Position numbers and translations under genes: made by a program
NCBI GenBank assembly: GCA_046349315.1
Contig: JAXMCQ010000002.1
Span: 62,001 to 126,000 of the forward strand
DNA: 64,000 nucleotides
Origin: JAEUMG01 sp046349315
GTDB taxonomy: Bacteria > Pseudomonadota > Alphaproteobacteria > Rhizobiales > Aestuariivirgaceae
Reading direction: 5' to 3'
The notes under the pieces: model-generated
Database searches by the model: none
The model's input: the letters and a program-made list of their open reading frames with translations, nothing else
What the model was told of the DNA's origin: nothing
Shown: positions 24,598-33,513 of the stretch, piece by piece
Layout of the letters: the number at the start of each line of letters is the position of its first letter
Position numbering within the stretch: the first letter of the stretch is position 1

Positions 24598-25989
24598 TTG
24601 AAATACGTATCGACCCGCGGCGAGGCTGCGGAAATAGGCTTCGAGGACGCCATGCTGGCGGGCCTCAGCCCCGATGGCGGCCTTTACGTGCCCAAGGACT
24701 GGCCGCGGATTGCGCCTTCCGAGTTCGCGGCGCTGCGCGGCCGGCCCTATCCCGAGATTGCCGAAGCGATCATCGCGCGCTTCACCGATGGCGCGATCCC
24801 GCCCGAACGCCTGCGCGCCATGCTGAAGGACGCCTACGCCCAGTTCCGCCATCCGGCCGTCGTTCCCTTGAAGCAACTCGACAGCAACCTCTTTCTGCTC
24901 GAATTGTTTCACGGTCCGACACTCGCCTTCAAGGATGTGGCGATGCAGATCCTGGCGCGGATGATGGATTTCGCGCTTGAAAGGCGAGGCGCGAACGCGA
25001 CAATCGTCGGCGCCACCTCGGGCGATACCGGAAGTGCCGCGATCGAAGCCTTCAAGACGGGCAAGCGCACCAGCATCTTCATCCTGCACCCGCATAGCCG
25101 GGTAAGCGAAGTGCAGCGCCGGCAAATGACGACGGTGGATTCGCCTTCAGTGCACAATATCGCGCTCGAAGGCAGTTTCGATGATTGCCAGGCCATCCTC
25201 AAGACGTTGTTCGGTGATGCGCGATTCCGCGACAAGGTCCGCTTGTCAGGGGTCAACTCGATCAACTGGGCGCGCATCGTGGCGCAGATCGTCTATTATG
25301 TGTCTTCGGCCCTGTCGCTCGGCGCGCCCGACCGGAGCGTGAGCTTCTGCGTACCGACCGGCAATTTCGGCGATATTTTTGCGGGCTATGCCGCCAAGCG
25401 CATGGGACTGCCGATCGACCGGTTGGTCATCGCGACGAATATTAACGATATCCTCGACCGCACCGTCAGAACCGGCCGTTATGAAGTTCACAATGTGCTG
25501 CCCACCACCAGCCCGTCGATGGATATTCAGGTCTCGAGCAATTTCGAACGCCTGTTATTCGAAGCATCGGGAAGAAACGCGGCGAAGGTGCGCGGCATGA
25601 TGGCAAGCCTCGCCCAAAGCCGCGCCTTCACGCTTGATGCCTCTGTGCAGGGCGCAATTCGCGCCGAATTCGACTCGGGCCATGCCGATGAGCCGACGGT
25701 GGCCCGGACCATTTCCGAGACCCACGCAAGGACCGGCGAATTGCTCGATCCGCATTCGGCGATTGGTGTGGCGGTCGCGCAATCGTTGAAATCATCGGCA
25801 AGCCCGATGATTTCATTGGCGACGGCACATCCGGCCAAATTTCCCGATGCCGTCGAAAAAGCCTCCGGCATTCGCCCCGCATTGCCGGAGCACCTGGCTT
25901 ACCTGATGTCGGCCAAGGAGAAATTTTCCATCTTGCCGAATGACCCGGAAGCTGTGAAAACTTTCATTCTCGCTCGCAGCGTCCCGTGA
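24598..25989 (+). CDS. thrC: threonine synthase
   Basis: A 463-residue PLP enzyme converting O-phosphohomoserine to threonine and phosphate. The PLP lysine lies in HGPTLAFKDVAMQ near residue 108, followed by VGATSGDTGSAAIEAF near 140 (phosphate loop) and FCVPTGNFGDIFAGYAAKRMGLP near 255, as in class I ThrC. The N-terminal MKYVSTRGEAAEIGFEDAMLAGLSPDGGLYVP is diagnostic. The start codon is TTG at 24598, with GGAG about 10 bp upstream and no better in-frame ATG. It is placed between SURF1 and an M16 peptidase, an order repeated in related genomes. Confidence 0.95.
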   Translation: MKYVSTRGEAAEIGFEDAMLAGLSPDGGLYVPKDWPRIAPSEFAALRGRPYPEIAEAIIARFTDGAIPPERLRAMLKDAYAQFRHPAVVPLKQLDSNLFLLELFHGPTLAFKDVAMQILARMMDFALERRGANATIVGATSGDTGSAAIEAFKTGKRTSIFILHPHSRVSEVQRRQMTTVDSPSVHNIALEGSFDDCQAILKTLFGDARFRDKVRLSGVNSINWARIVAQIVYYVSSALSLGAPDRSVSFCVPTGNFGDIFAGYAAKRMGLPIDRLVIATNINDILDRTVRTGRYEVHNVLPTTSPSMDIQVSSNFERLLFEASGRNAAKVRGMMASLAQSRAFTLDASVQGAIRAEFDSGHADEPTVARTISETHARTGELLDPHSAIGVAVAQSLKSSASPMISLATAHPAKFPDAVEKASGIRPALPEHLAYLMSAKEKFSILPNDPEAVKTFILARSVP

Positions 25990-26002
25990 GTAGTATGTCG
26001 GC

Positions 26003-27262
26003 ATGAGTGTACGTATTTCCCGGCTCCCCAACGGCCTTCACGTCGTGACCCATGCCATGCCGCATCTTGAGACGGTGGCGCTTGGAATCTGGGTCAAGGC
26101 CGGAGCGCGCGATGAATTGCCCGAAGAAAATGGCATTGCCCATTTCCTCGAGCATCTTGCCTTCAAGGGAACCAAGCGGCGCAATGCCCAGCAGATCGCT
26201 GAAGAAATCGAATCTTCGGGCGGCGAGATCAATGCCTCGACCGGCATGGAGACGACCACCTATTATGCCCGTGTTCTGAAACAGGACTGGGCACTCGCCC
26301 TCGACATCCTTGCCGATATCCTGACAGAGTCCATCTTTGATCCGGCCGAACTCGAACGCGAACGCGAAGTCATCCTGCAGGAAATTGCAGCCGCCAACGA
26401 CGCGCCCGACGATCTTGTCTTCGATCTGGCGCAAGCGGCAAGTTTCGGTGCCCATCCGCTCGGCCGGCCGATCCTCGGTACCAGCGAGCTCGTCGAGAAT
26501 GTCACCCGCGACGGCATCATCGCCTGGCGCGATCGTCATTATTGCGCCTCGCGCATGGTCGTCGCCGCCGCCGGCAACATCGATCACGACCAGCTTGAAG
26601 CCGCTTGTGTGAAGCTCTTGGGTCGCCTGTCGCCGGGATCGGGACCGATGCGCAGCCGTCCCGCCTTTGAGGCGCTTCACCGGCAGGCCGGCAAACCGCT
26701 CGACCAGACGCATGTTGTTTTGTCCTTTGCAGCACCAGGCTATCGCGAGCCGGAAATCTACGCGCTCCAGGTTCTCTCAAGCCTTTTAGGCGGCGGCATG
26801 TCCTCGCGGCTCTTCCAGGAAGTGCGCGAGAAGCGCGGCCTGTGTTACAGCGTGTTCTCCTATGCTTCCGCCTATGAGGATGCCGGCCAATTCGGCATCT
26901 ACGCGGCGACATCGCCGGGCAATGCGCAGCAATTGATCGATGTCACCGCCGACGTCATGCTCGGCGCCACCAGCGAGGTGACGGCAAGCGAGATTGCCCG
27001 CGCCAGGGCGCAGCTTAAGGCAAGCCTTGTGATGAACCTCGAAAGTGCATCCTCGCGCGCCGATCAGATCGCCCGCCAGTTTCTCGCCTTCGGTGAAATT
27101 CCGGATGTAAGCCGGCTCGTCGCCAAGATCGACGCCGTCGAGGTTGCAAGCGTCGGCGCACTCGCGCAGCGGATGTTCCGCGGCCGTAAGCCGGCTTTGA
27201 GCGCGGTCGGCCAGCTCTCGGGTCTCACGTCACATGAGGCCATCGTCGCACGGTTTGCGTGA
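26003..27262 (+). CDS. M16 family zinc metallopeptidase (processing-peptidase-like)
   Basis: A 419-residue protein related to the beta subunit of mitochondrial processing peptidase. The inverted zinc motif HFLEHLAFKGTKRR (HxxEH) is near residue 48 and the downstream Glu ligand lies in the EREREVILQEIAAANDAPDD region near 120-130. The second half contains GGGMSSRLFQEVREKRGLCYSVFSY, the glycine-rich loop and substrate-binding Arg/Tyr of the family. No signal peptide is seen, so it is probably cytosolic and acts on short peptides. Its stop overlaps the start of the GNAT gene (TGATG). Confidence 0.92.
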   Translation: MSVRISRLPNGLHVVTHAMPHLETVALGIWVKAGARDELPEENGIAHFLEHLAFKGTKRRNAQQIAEEIESSGGEINASTGMETTTYYARVLKQDWALALDILADILTESIFDPAELEREREVILQEIAAANDAPDDLVFDLAQAASFGAHPLGRPILGTSELVENVTRDGIIAWRDRHYCASRMVVAAAGNIDHDQLEAACVKLLGRLSPGSGPMRSRPAFEALHRQAGKPLDQTHVVLSFAAPGYREPEIYALQVLSSLLGGGMSSRLFQEVREKRGLCYSVFSYASAYEDAGQFGIYAATSPGNAQQLIDVTADVMLGATSEVTASEIARARAQLKASLVMNLESASSRADQIARQFLAFGEIPDVSRLVAKIDAVEVASVGALAQRMFRGRKPALSAVGQLSGLTSHEAIVARFA

Positions 27263-27849
27263 TGGTGTTCCTGCGCAGTCCCTTCTCGCCCGATCTCCCG
27301 CCCGTATTGCGGGGCACGAAGGTCACCCTGCGCGTACCGCAAATGGCGGATTTCGAAGCCTGGGCGGAATTGCGCGAGGCGAGCCGCGAATTCCTGGCTC
27401 CGTGGGAGCCGACCTGGCCGCATGACGATCTGACGCGAACGGCCTTCCGCTTGCGCATCAAGCGCTATTGGCGCGATGTCGAGGATGACCTCGCTTATCC
27501 GTTCTTCATTCACGAGATCAAGGCGGGCGAGCTGGTTGGGGGATTGACCCTTTCGAATGTGCGGCGAGGCGTCGCCCAAATAGCCTCCTGCGGTTACTGG
27601 ATCGGCACAGGCTTCACCCGGCGCGGCTATATGACGGATGCCGTCCGTACCGTCATTTCCTACGCCTTCGATCATCTGCGCCTGCATCGCCTAGAGGCTG
27701 CATGCCTGCCGTCCAATGAAGCGTCGATCCGTTTACTGAGGAAGTGCGGATTTGCCGAAGAAGGCATGGCGCGGCGGTATCTCAAGATCAATGGCCGCTG
27801 GGAAGACCATCTTCTCTTCGGTCTGGTATCGAACGAGTATTCGCGTTAG
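27262..27849 (+). CDS. GNAT family N-acetyltransferase (RimJ/RimL type)
   Basis: About 195 residues. GNAT features: VTLRVPQMADFEAW at strand 1, ELVGGLTLSNV, YWIGTGFTRRGYMTDAVRTVISYAFD (acetyl-CoA pyrophosphate loop G-x-x-R-R-G-Y), LHRLEAACLPSNEASIRLLRKCGFAEEGMARRYLKINGRWEDHLLFGLV. The ending is typical of RimJ-like enzymes that acetylate N-terminal amino groups of ribosomal proteins or small molecules; the target is not determined. ATG 27262 overlaps the M16 stop, and GTG 27259 is the alternative. Confidence 0.87.
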   Translation: MVFLRSPFSPDLPPVLRGTKVTLRVPQMADFEAWAELREASREFLAPWEPTWPHDDLTRTAFRLRIKRYWRDVEDDLAYPFFIHEIKAGELVGGLTLSNVRRGVAQIASCGYWIGTGFTRRGYMTDAVRTVISYAFDHLRLHRLEAACLPSNEASIRLLRKCGFAEEGMARRYLKINGRWEDHLLFGLVSNEYSR

Positions 27850-27942
27850 CCATAAGCCTCGTCCGGCGCGGCAGTGCTTGCCAGCGGGCGGCATCAACTG
27901 TACCAAAGGGCTTACCCAGCGAGAACGGAGCGGTATTTGAGT

Positions 27943-30900
27943 ATGGCGCAGTGGCGCGCAGTTATAGCCATTCTCTGGTTCTTGCTGATCGGCGGATTTC
28001 TCCCTGCTTCGGCTGACACGATCAATGCGGCGCTCGACACGCCGAGCATCGATCTTTTGCCGCATCTCCAGGCGGTAACCACCGACCAGCCGGCTGTCTC
28101 GATCGAAGTGCCCGCCGCGACGCCGGGTCAGACTGTGCTGTTGCCGCTCGAAGCCAAGGGCTTTGGCCCCAGCTACCGCTGGATCGTTGCAAGCCTCGCC
28201 AATCCTGCCAGCACGGCGCAGGACGTCGTCATGCTCGTGCCGCATCAAGGCTTCGTGGCATCGGGCGTCTTCTGGCCGAAGCCGCAAGGCAGTCGCCTGG
28301 TAAGTCTCGTCAGCATCGGTGGCTTGCAGCCGACGCCCTTGGTCGACTACGGCGCAGACGCACTCGCTCTGCACCTCGACCCTGGCCAGACGCTCACCGT
28401 CGCGCTCGAAATGAATTCGAATGATGTCTCGGGCATGCAATTGTGGCAGCGACAGGCTTTCGACGACAAGACGAATGCGCAATCATTCTTCCGTGGTGTC
28501 ATCCTCGGGCTCGGGCTCCTTGTCGGCCTCGTCGCGATCTCGCTCTATGCCGTCCGCATCAGCGCGGTCTTCCCGGCCGCGGCTCTCTTCATCTGGGCAT
28601 CGATCGGCTTCATCGCGATCGAGGCCGGTTACTTGCCTGAGATAAAAGGATGGCTTGGTGGGCTCGACCTGACGGCCCAGGAAATCCGCGCCATCATCGA
28701 AAGCCTCATGCTGACCGGCCTCGCTTTGTGCCTGGTGAGCTTCGTCGAATTGCGCAAGCGCATGCCGGTGCTCGGCAACCTCGTCCTCGCCTTCGCATGT
28801 TTGACGCTGGCTCTGCCTGTCTATGGCCTGTTCGAACCGCTTTACACGACCGGCCTTGCGCGCGTCGCATTCGCCGTCCTGGCAGTCGTCGGTTTCATCA
28901 TCATCATCCTGCTGTGGCGGCGGGGCTTCGCGCGCGCGCAAGCCTCGCTCCTGAGCTGGGGTGCGCTTCTGGTTTGGACTTTCGTCGCGGCGATCGCCGC
29001 CTTGTCGCCGGAAGACGATGTTGTCTTGAAGCTCCTGGTCCAGGCTGGGCTCACCCTGGTTCTGTTGATGATGGGCCTGACACTGGTGCAGTTCGCGCTG
29101 AGCCACGGCATCCTGTCACGCCGCACTTCCGAAGACGCGATGCGTCGCATGCGGGCGCTTGCCGGCTCACAGCAATATGTCTGGGAATGGAAGGTTCTCG
29201 ACCAGGAACTCTTCGTCAGCGACGAGTTGGAAAGGGCCCTGGGCCTGAAGCGTGGGTATTTCGCGCAAGGCGGCCAGCAGGCCTGGCTGGCGCTTATCCA
29301 TCCCTCCGACCGGCGTGCCTATCAAACCACGATTGAAACCGCCGAAAGGCGTGGACGCGGCGGTTTCACGCAAGACTTCCGGTTGCAACGCGCCGACGGT
29401 TCCTATCGCTGGTTCCAACTGCGTGGCCGCGCCATGCCCGGTGTCGACCGCACGGCACTCACGTGCGTCGGAACCTTGAGCGATGTCACCAGCGAACGGC
29501 GCTTGCAGGACCGGCTATTGAGCGACGCAGTTCATGACCGCGCCACCGGTCTTCCCAATCGCGCGCTGCTCGTCGACAGGATCGCGCGCGCCCTGGGAAA
29601 GTCGGGTGTGCCCGAAGCAGGCGATGTCTATCTTCTCATCATCGATCTCGATCGCTTCAAGTCGGTCAATGATGGATTGGGTCACGAGACCGGTGATCAG
29701 CTTCTCAACATCACTGGCCGCCGCCTGCTGGCAACGGTGAGCCCGGAAGATACGGTTGCGCGCCTGCCGGGCGATCAATTTGCGATCCTGCTCGACAATA
29801 CCAATATGCCGCGCGATCCAGCCACATTCGCCAAGACCTTGAGACGCGCCGTATCGGTGCCGATCCGATTGCGCGAACAGGAAGTGTTCCTCACCGCGAG
29901 TATCGGCATCGCGAGCGCGCGTGAATCGGGACCGGCACCGGAGGACCTGCTGCGCGATGCTGCCGTGGCGCTTTACGAAGCGAAGCGCAAGGGCAAGGAC
30001 AGCGCCGAATTATTCCGTCCCACGATGCGCGACGACCGCAATGAATTGGTGACGCTTGAGAGTGACTTGCGCCGCGCGGTGGAGCGCGGCGAGATCGAGG
30101 TCCATTACCAGCCGATCGCGCGTCTTTCCGACATGGACTTGGCGGGCTTCGAAGCACTGGTCCGCTGGCGCCATCCGAGCCTTGGCCTTCTTGGACCGGA
30201 ACGCTTCCTGAAAGTCGCCGAGCAGGCTGGCTTGATCAAGGACCTGGGCCGCCATGTGATGATTGAATCCGGTCGGCAGCTCGGTATCTGGCAGCGCGCC
30301 TTTAGGCCGACGCAGCCGCTCTTCGTTTCGGTCAATGTGTCGTCGAGCCAACTCGTCGGAAGCGCGCTGGTCGAGGATGTGCAAGCGATCCTGGCACGAG
30401 AATCCATCATCCGCGACACCTACAAGATCGAGGTCACCGAATCCGTGGTGATGGAGAATCCAGAGCTTGCGGCGCAGATCCTCGACCGATTGAAGCTCTT
30501 GGGCGTGGGCCTTTCCTGCGATGATTTCGGGACCGGCTATTCCTCGCTTTCCAATCTCAGGCGCTTGCCCTTCGACACATTGAAGATCGATAGGGCCTTC
30601 CTCGAGACCGAGATGGTCGACGAGCGTGCCTATATCATCCTGCGCAACATCATCGCGCTCGCTCACGATCTGGGCCTTGTTCTTGTTGCCGAGGGGATCG
30701 AGTCGCAGGAACATATCGACCGGTTGAGTGCGCTCGGCTGCCAGTATGGCCAGGGCTTCTTTATCGGCCAGCCGATGACTGCCAAGCAGGTGATCGATGC
30801 CCTGAGCGGCGTGCCCTATTCCGGTTCGAAGAAAAACGTGATGACGCTGCTTTGGGAGCGGATGGTCGGAGACAAGACCGGCGCACGCAAGGAGCCGTCC

Positions 30901-31488
30901 ATCGAACCGCTGGCTCCGCCTGAACAGCGCGAAACCAGACGCCGCAGACCACCTCCGCCGCCACCGCCGCCACCGCCGGGACCTGAGCCGGTCGAGGAAG
31001 AGGACGATATCGAACTCATCGCCGCCGACGAACCTGCGCGCGAAGCGCCGCCGGCGGAGTTCCAACCCGCGCCTGAACCGGAAGTAGAATCTGAATCAGA
31101 AGCAGAGGCTTTCGTCGACGAGGACGAACTCGAGACGGAGTCGGATGGGGAGCCGGTATTGGATGCCGTCGAGCCAGAACCACTATCGGAGACCGAACCG
31201 GATGTCGTGATCGTTGATCCGCAGCCTGAGGCCGAAAAGCCGCTCGTCGTGGAGGCCGCTGCCGAACCGGGCGAGCTTCCCGCGGTCGTCGAGACGCCTG
31301 AGATTGCCGCGACCGAGGCGAAGGAAGAGTCGGCGGCACCATCACCATTGGCCGAGCCTGAGCCGGAAGCCACCGAGGACGCGCTGCCGGAGGAAGCCCC
31401 CACGCAGAAACCGCAGGCTGCAATGCTGGGTGAGCGTCTGCGCCGCCGTCAGCGCCGCCGGCAGGGTGGCAGACCCGGCGCAACCTAA
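27943..31488 (+). CDS. membrane-anchored PAS-GGDEF-EAL protein with long Pro/Glu-rich tail
   Basis: About 1181 residues. Order: signal peptide (1-24), periplasmic domain (about 25-180), seven hydrophobic helices (about 183-388, resembling a 7TMR module), PAS (about 400-520), GGDEF domain (about 530-690), EAL domain (about 700-960), and a low-complexity tail (about 1000-1181) with a run of prolines then acidic repeats and a basic end (RLRRRQRRRQGG). The GGDEF site reads LPGDQF, so cyclase activity is probably lost. The EAL site is intact (FEALVRW near 735, DDFGTGYSSL near 860, VAEGIES near 915), so c-di-GMP hydrolysis is expected. TTG 27937, with GGAG 6 bp upstream, may be the true start. Its stop overlaps that of convergent yqgE by 4 bp. 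Confidence 0.88.
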   Translation: MAQWRAVIAILWFLLIGGFLPASADTINAALDTPSIDLLPHLQAVTTDQPAVSIEVPAATPGQTVLLPLEAKGFGPSYRWIVASLANPASTAQDVVMLVPHQGFVASGVFWPKPQGSRLVSLVSIGGLQPTPLVDYGADALALHLDPGQTLTVALEMNSNDVSGMQLWQRQAFDDKTNAQSFFRGVILGLGLLVGLVAISLYAVRISAVFPAAALFIWASIGFIAIEAGYLPEIKGWLGGLDLTAQEIRAIIESLMLTGLALCLVSFVELRKRMPVLGNLVLAFACLTLALPVYGLFEPLYTTGLARVAFAVLAVVGFIIIILLWRRGFARAQASLLSWGALLVWTFVAAIAALSPEDDVVLKLLVQAGLTLVLLMMGLTLVQFALSHGILSRRTSEDAMRRMRALAGSQQYVWEWKVLDQELFVSDELERALGLKRGYFAQGGQQAWLALIHPSDRRAYQTTIETAERRGRGGFTQDFRLQRADGSYRWFQLRGRAMPGVDRTALTCVGTLSDVTSERRLQDRLLSDAVHDRATGLPNRALLVDRIARALGKSGVPEAGDVYLLIIDLDRFKSVNDGLGHETGDQLLNITGRRLLATVSPEDTVARLPGDQFAILLDNTNMPRDPATFAKTLRRAVSVPIRLREQEVFLTASIGIASARESGPAPEDLLRDAAVALYEAKRKGKDSAELFRPTMRDDRNELVTLESDLRRAVERGEIEVHYQPIARLSDMDLAGFEALVRWRHPSLGLLGPERFLKVAEQAGLIKDLGRHVMIESGRQLGIWQRAFRPTQPLFVSVNVSSSQLVGSALVEDVQAILARESIIRDTYKIEVTESVVMENPELAAQILDRLKLLGVGLSCDDFGTGYSSLSNLRRLPFDTLKIDRAFLETEMVDERAYIILRNIIALAHDLGLVLVAEGIESQEHIDRLSALGCQYGQGFFIGQPMTAKQVIDALSGVPYSGSKKNVMTLLWERMVGDKTGARKEPSIEPLAPPEQRETRRRRPPPPPPPPPPGPEPVEEEDDIELIAADEPAREAPPAEFQPAPEPEVESESEAEAFVDEDELETESDGEPVLDAVEPEPLSETEPDVVIVDPQPEAEKPLVVEAAAEPGELPAVVETPEIAATEAKEESAAPSPLAEPEPEATEDALPEEAPTQKPQAAMLGERLRRRQRRRQGGRPGAT

Positions 31489-32072
31489 GCGTGGCCGGCT
31501 TCCGCCGAGAGCATTGAGGGATCGACGCCGATCTTGGCGAGGGCGAGCGTATATTTCGAATCGAGATCGGCACTGAACAGCAGATCCTCGTCCGACGCGC
31601 AATGAAGCCAGCCATTGTGATGAATTTCGCTCTCAAGCTGGCCCGGTCCCCAACCGGCATAGCCGAGTGCCAGAAGGACTCGTCGCGGTCCCTGGCCGCC
31701 GGCAATCGCCCGCAGGATGTCGAGCGTCGCGGTCAGCGCGACTCGCTCGTCGATCGGCAAGGTCGTGTCGTTGGAGAAATAATCGGAAGTATGCAGAACG
31801 AAGCCGCGCGACGGCTCGACCGGGCCGCCGAACTGGACCTGCAAGTCCCGAATGTCGGTCGGCAAGGTGATCCGTTCCGATTCCGGTATCACCTCCAGGC
31901 GGTCGAGCAATTCGGAGAAGGAAATCATCGGCGATTTCTTGTTCACGATGATCCCCATCGCGCCATTTTCCGAATGTGCGCACAGATAGATGACCGAGCG
32001 CTCGAACCGCGGATCGCCGATGGTCGGCATCGCAATGAGCATCTGACCGTCGAGATAGGAGGAAGGCTTCAT
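31485..32072 (-). CDS. yqgE: YqgE/AlgH family protein (UPF0301)
   Basis: A 195-residue cytosolic protein: YLDGQMLIAMPTIGDPRFERSVIYLCAHSENGAMGIIVNK at the N-terminus, VQFGGPVEPSRGFVLHT near 80 and LLALGYAGWGPGQLESEIHHNGWL near 135 are the conserved blocks of the family. AlgH was named from alginate regulation in Pseudomonas; a biochemical function is not settled. It is convergent with the GGDEF-EAL gene (4 bp stop-codon overlap) and divergent from the DsbD-alpha gene. A 6+6 bp palindrome lies 18 bp upstream of its start. Confidence 0.92.
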   Translation of the reverse strand: MKPSSYLDGQMLIAMPTIGDPRFERSVIYLCAHSENGAMGIIVNKKSPMISFSELLDRLEVIPESERITLPTDIRDLQVQFGGPVEPSRGFVLHTSDYFSNDTTLPIDERVALTATLDILRAIAGGQGPRRVLLALGYAGWGPGQLESEIHHNGWLHCASDEDLLFSADLDSKYTLALAKIGVDPSMLSAEAGHA

Positions 32073-32089
32073 GCGCGCTCCCGCTTTGT

Positions 32090-32105
32090 CTACAGGCTAC
32101 TGTAG
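32090..32105. promoter_or_regulatory. palindrome CTACAG-N4-CTGTAG upstream of yqgE
   Basis: A perfect inverted repeat with 6 bp arms and a GCTA spacer, 18 bp ahead of the yqgE ATG (minus strand) and about 100 bp ahead of the divergent gene at 32206. Its size and placement fit an operator over the yqgE promoter or leader, but no regulator is known. Confidence 0.35.
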
Positions 32106-32205
32106 CAAGGCTGGCGTAACAAGGGCGCAACCTTACCGCTTTTTGATTGGAACGTGATGGTGCGTCATGTGTAGATGCGCTCCGGATTGGGAGATTGTGT
32201 GACCT

Positions 32206-32994
32206 ATGAACCGCCGTGCCGTCATTGCAGGGCTTCCTTTGGCGCTTCTGATGATGTCGCGCGCCGGCGCCGGCACGGCCAAGCCCTACCGGCTGGCATT
32301 GATGATCGCTGACTATGATGCCGCGGCGAAGCTTTACGTTGGCGGTATTGAAATCGAGCTCGATCACGGCTGGAAGACTTATTGGCGATTGCCGGGCGAT
32401 GCCGGCATTCCGCCGCAATTCGATTGGTCGAAGTCGAAGAACCTGAAGTCAGTCGAGGTTCTCTGGCCGGCGCCGCAGCGCTTCAGCGATGCCGGCGGTG
32501 AAACGATCGGCTACAAGGATCGTGTCGTGTTCCCATTGCGTATCGTGCCCGAGAATCGCGATGCGCCGGTCGAACTCGATCTCTCGCTATTTTTCGGCGT
32601 GTGCCAGAATATCTGCATTCCGGGGAGTGGCGAGCTCACGGCGACGACGGGTCGTGCCGATCCGGACGCCGCCGCATTGATTGCGGCCTACACAGCGCGA
32701 GTGCCGTTGAGGGTCGATGCCACTTCGCCGTTTCGTGTGGCGACGGCCAGGGTTTCGAAAGATCGTTCCAACTCACTCTTCGTGCGGATCGAAGGCGAAC
32801 GCGGCCCGGGAGATCTCGACATCTTCGTGGAGGGAGCCGACTTCGCCTATTTCAAGGCACCGCGCTGGCCGACCAAAACCGATGGCTGGTTTCTGCCATT
32901 CACCGGCGATCCCGCGCGTTTACCCGGCAGGCAATTAAAACTCACAATGGTGACCTCCGATATCGCGCTTGAACAGGTTGTCACCGTCGAGTAG
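32206..32994 (+). CDS. orphan DsbD-alpha-type (protein-disulfide reductase DsbD domain) secreted protein
   Basis: A 262-residue protein with an N-terminal signal (MNRRAVIAGLPLALLMMSRAGAG, cleavage near residue 23) and one periplasmic domain resembling the N-terminal immunoglobulin-like domain of DsbD/ScsB. Marks are LDHGWKTYWRLPGDAGIPPQFDWS near 55 and LFFGVCQNICIPGSGEL near 130, with a CxxxC pair placed like the redox cysteines of the DsbD alpha domain. The transmembrane and thioredoxin-like parts of DsbD are missing, so it must accept or give electrons through another partner. A peroxiredoxin gene follows after 36 bp, which fits a thiol-redox role. Confidence 0.75.
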   Translation: MNRRAVIAGLPLALLMMSRAGAGTAKPYRLALMIADYDAAAKLYVGGIEIELDHGWKTYWRLPGDAGIPPQFDWSKSKNLKSVEVLWPAPQRFSDAGGETIGYKDRVVFPLRIVPENRDAPVELDLSLFFGVCQNICIPGSGELTATTGRADPDAAALIAAYTARVPLRVDATSPFRVATARVSKDRSNSLFVRIEGERGPGDLDIFVEGADFAYFKAPRWPTKTDGWFLPFTGDPARLPGRQLKLTMVTSDIALEQVVTVE

Positions 32995-33030
32995 GTCGAC
33001 GCACCGAAACCACTGGAAGGGATGCTCGCA

Positions 33031-33513
33031 ATGACCATCAAGATTGGCGACAAATTGCCCAAGGCCGAATTCTCGACCATGACCGGCGACGGCCAGCAGA
33101 AGATTTCGACCGACACCATCTTTGCGGGGCGAAAAGTGGTTCTCTTCGCGGTGCCGGGCGCCTTTACACCCACCTGCAGCATGAACCACTTGCCGGGCTT
33201 CGTGCAGCATATCGCTGATATCAAGGCCAAGGGCGTCGACCAGGTAGCCTGCGTTTCGGTCAACGACGTTCACGTCATGAACGCATGGGGCAAATCGAGC
33301 GGCGCCGACGGCAAGATCCTGATGCTCGCCGATGGCAATGGCGATTTCGCTCGCGCCGTGGGCCTCGAATTCGATCTCACGCAAGCCGGCATGGGCAAGC
33401 GCTCCAAGCGCTATTCGATGATCGTCGACAATGGCGTGGTGAAGGCCCTCAATGTCGAGGACAAGCCGGGCGTCAACGTATCGGGTGCCGATACGATCCT
33501 GAAGCAGCTTTAG
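33031..33513 (+). CDS. peroxiredoxin (Prx5-like, redoxin family)
   Basis: A 160-residue cytosolic thiol peroxidase. The peroxidatic cysteine lies in VPGAFTPTCSMNHLPGF near residue 49, with the PxxxTxxC motif complete. GVDQVACVSVNDVHVMNAW near 75 and GLEFDLTQAGMGKRSKRYSMIVDNGVV near 115 are Prx5 hallmarks. It reduces hydrogen peroxide and alkyl hydroperoxides with glutathione/glutaredoxin or thioredoxin as donor. ATG 33031 is preferred (GGAAGG 10 bp upstream) over ATG 33022. It is convergent with rnhA, overlapping by 4 bp. Confidence 0.92.
   Translation: MTIKIGDKLPKAEFSTMTGDGQQKISTDTIFAGRKVVLFAVPGAFTPTCSMNHLPGFVQHIADIKAKGVDQVACVSVNDVHVMNAWGKSSGADGKILMLADGNGDFARAVGLEFDLTQAGMGKRSKRYSMIVDNGVVKALNVEDKPGVNVSGADTILKQL

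Noticed and set aside
30952..30982. CCG/CCA-rich tract as a regulatory repeat
   Set aside because: It is the polyproline coding segment of the GGDEF-EAL protein.
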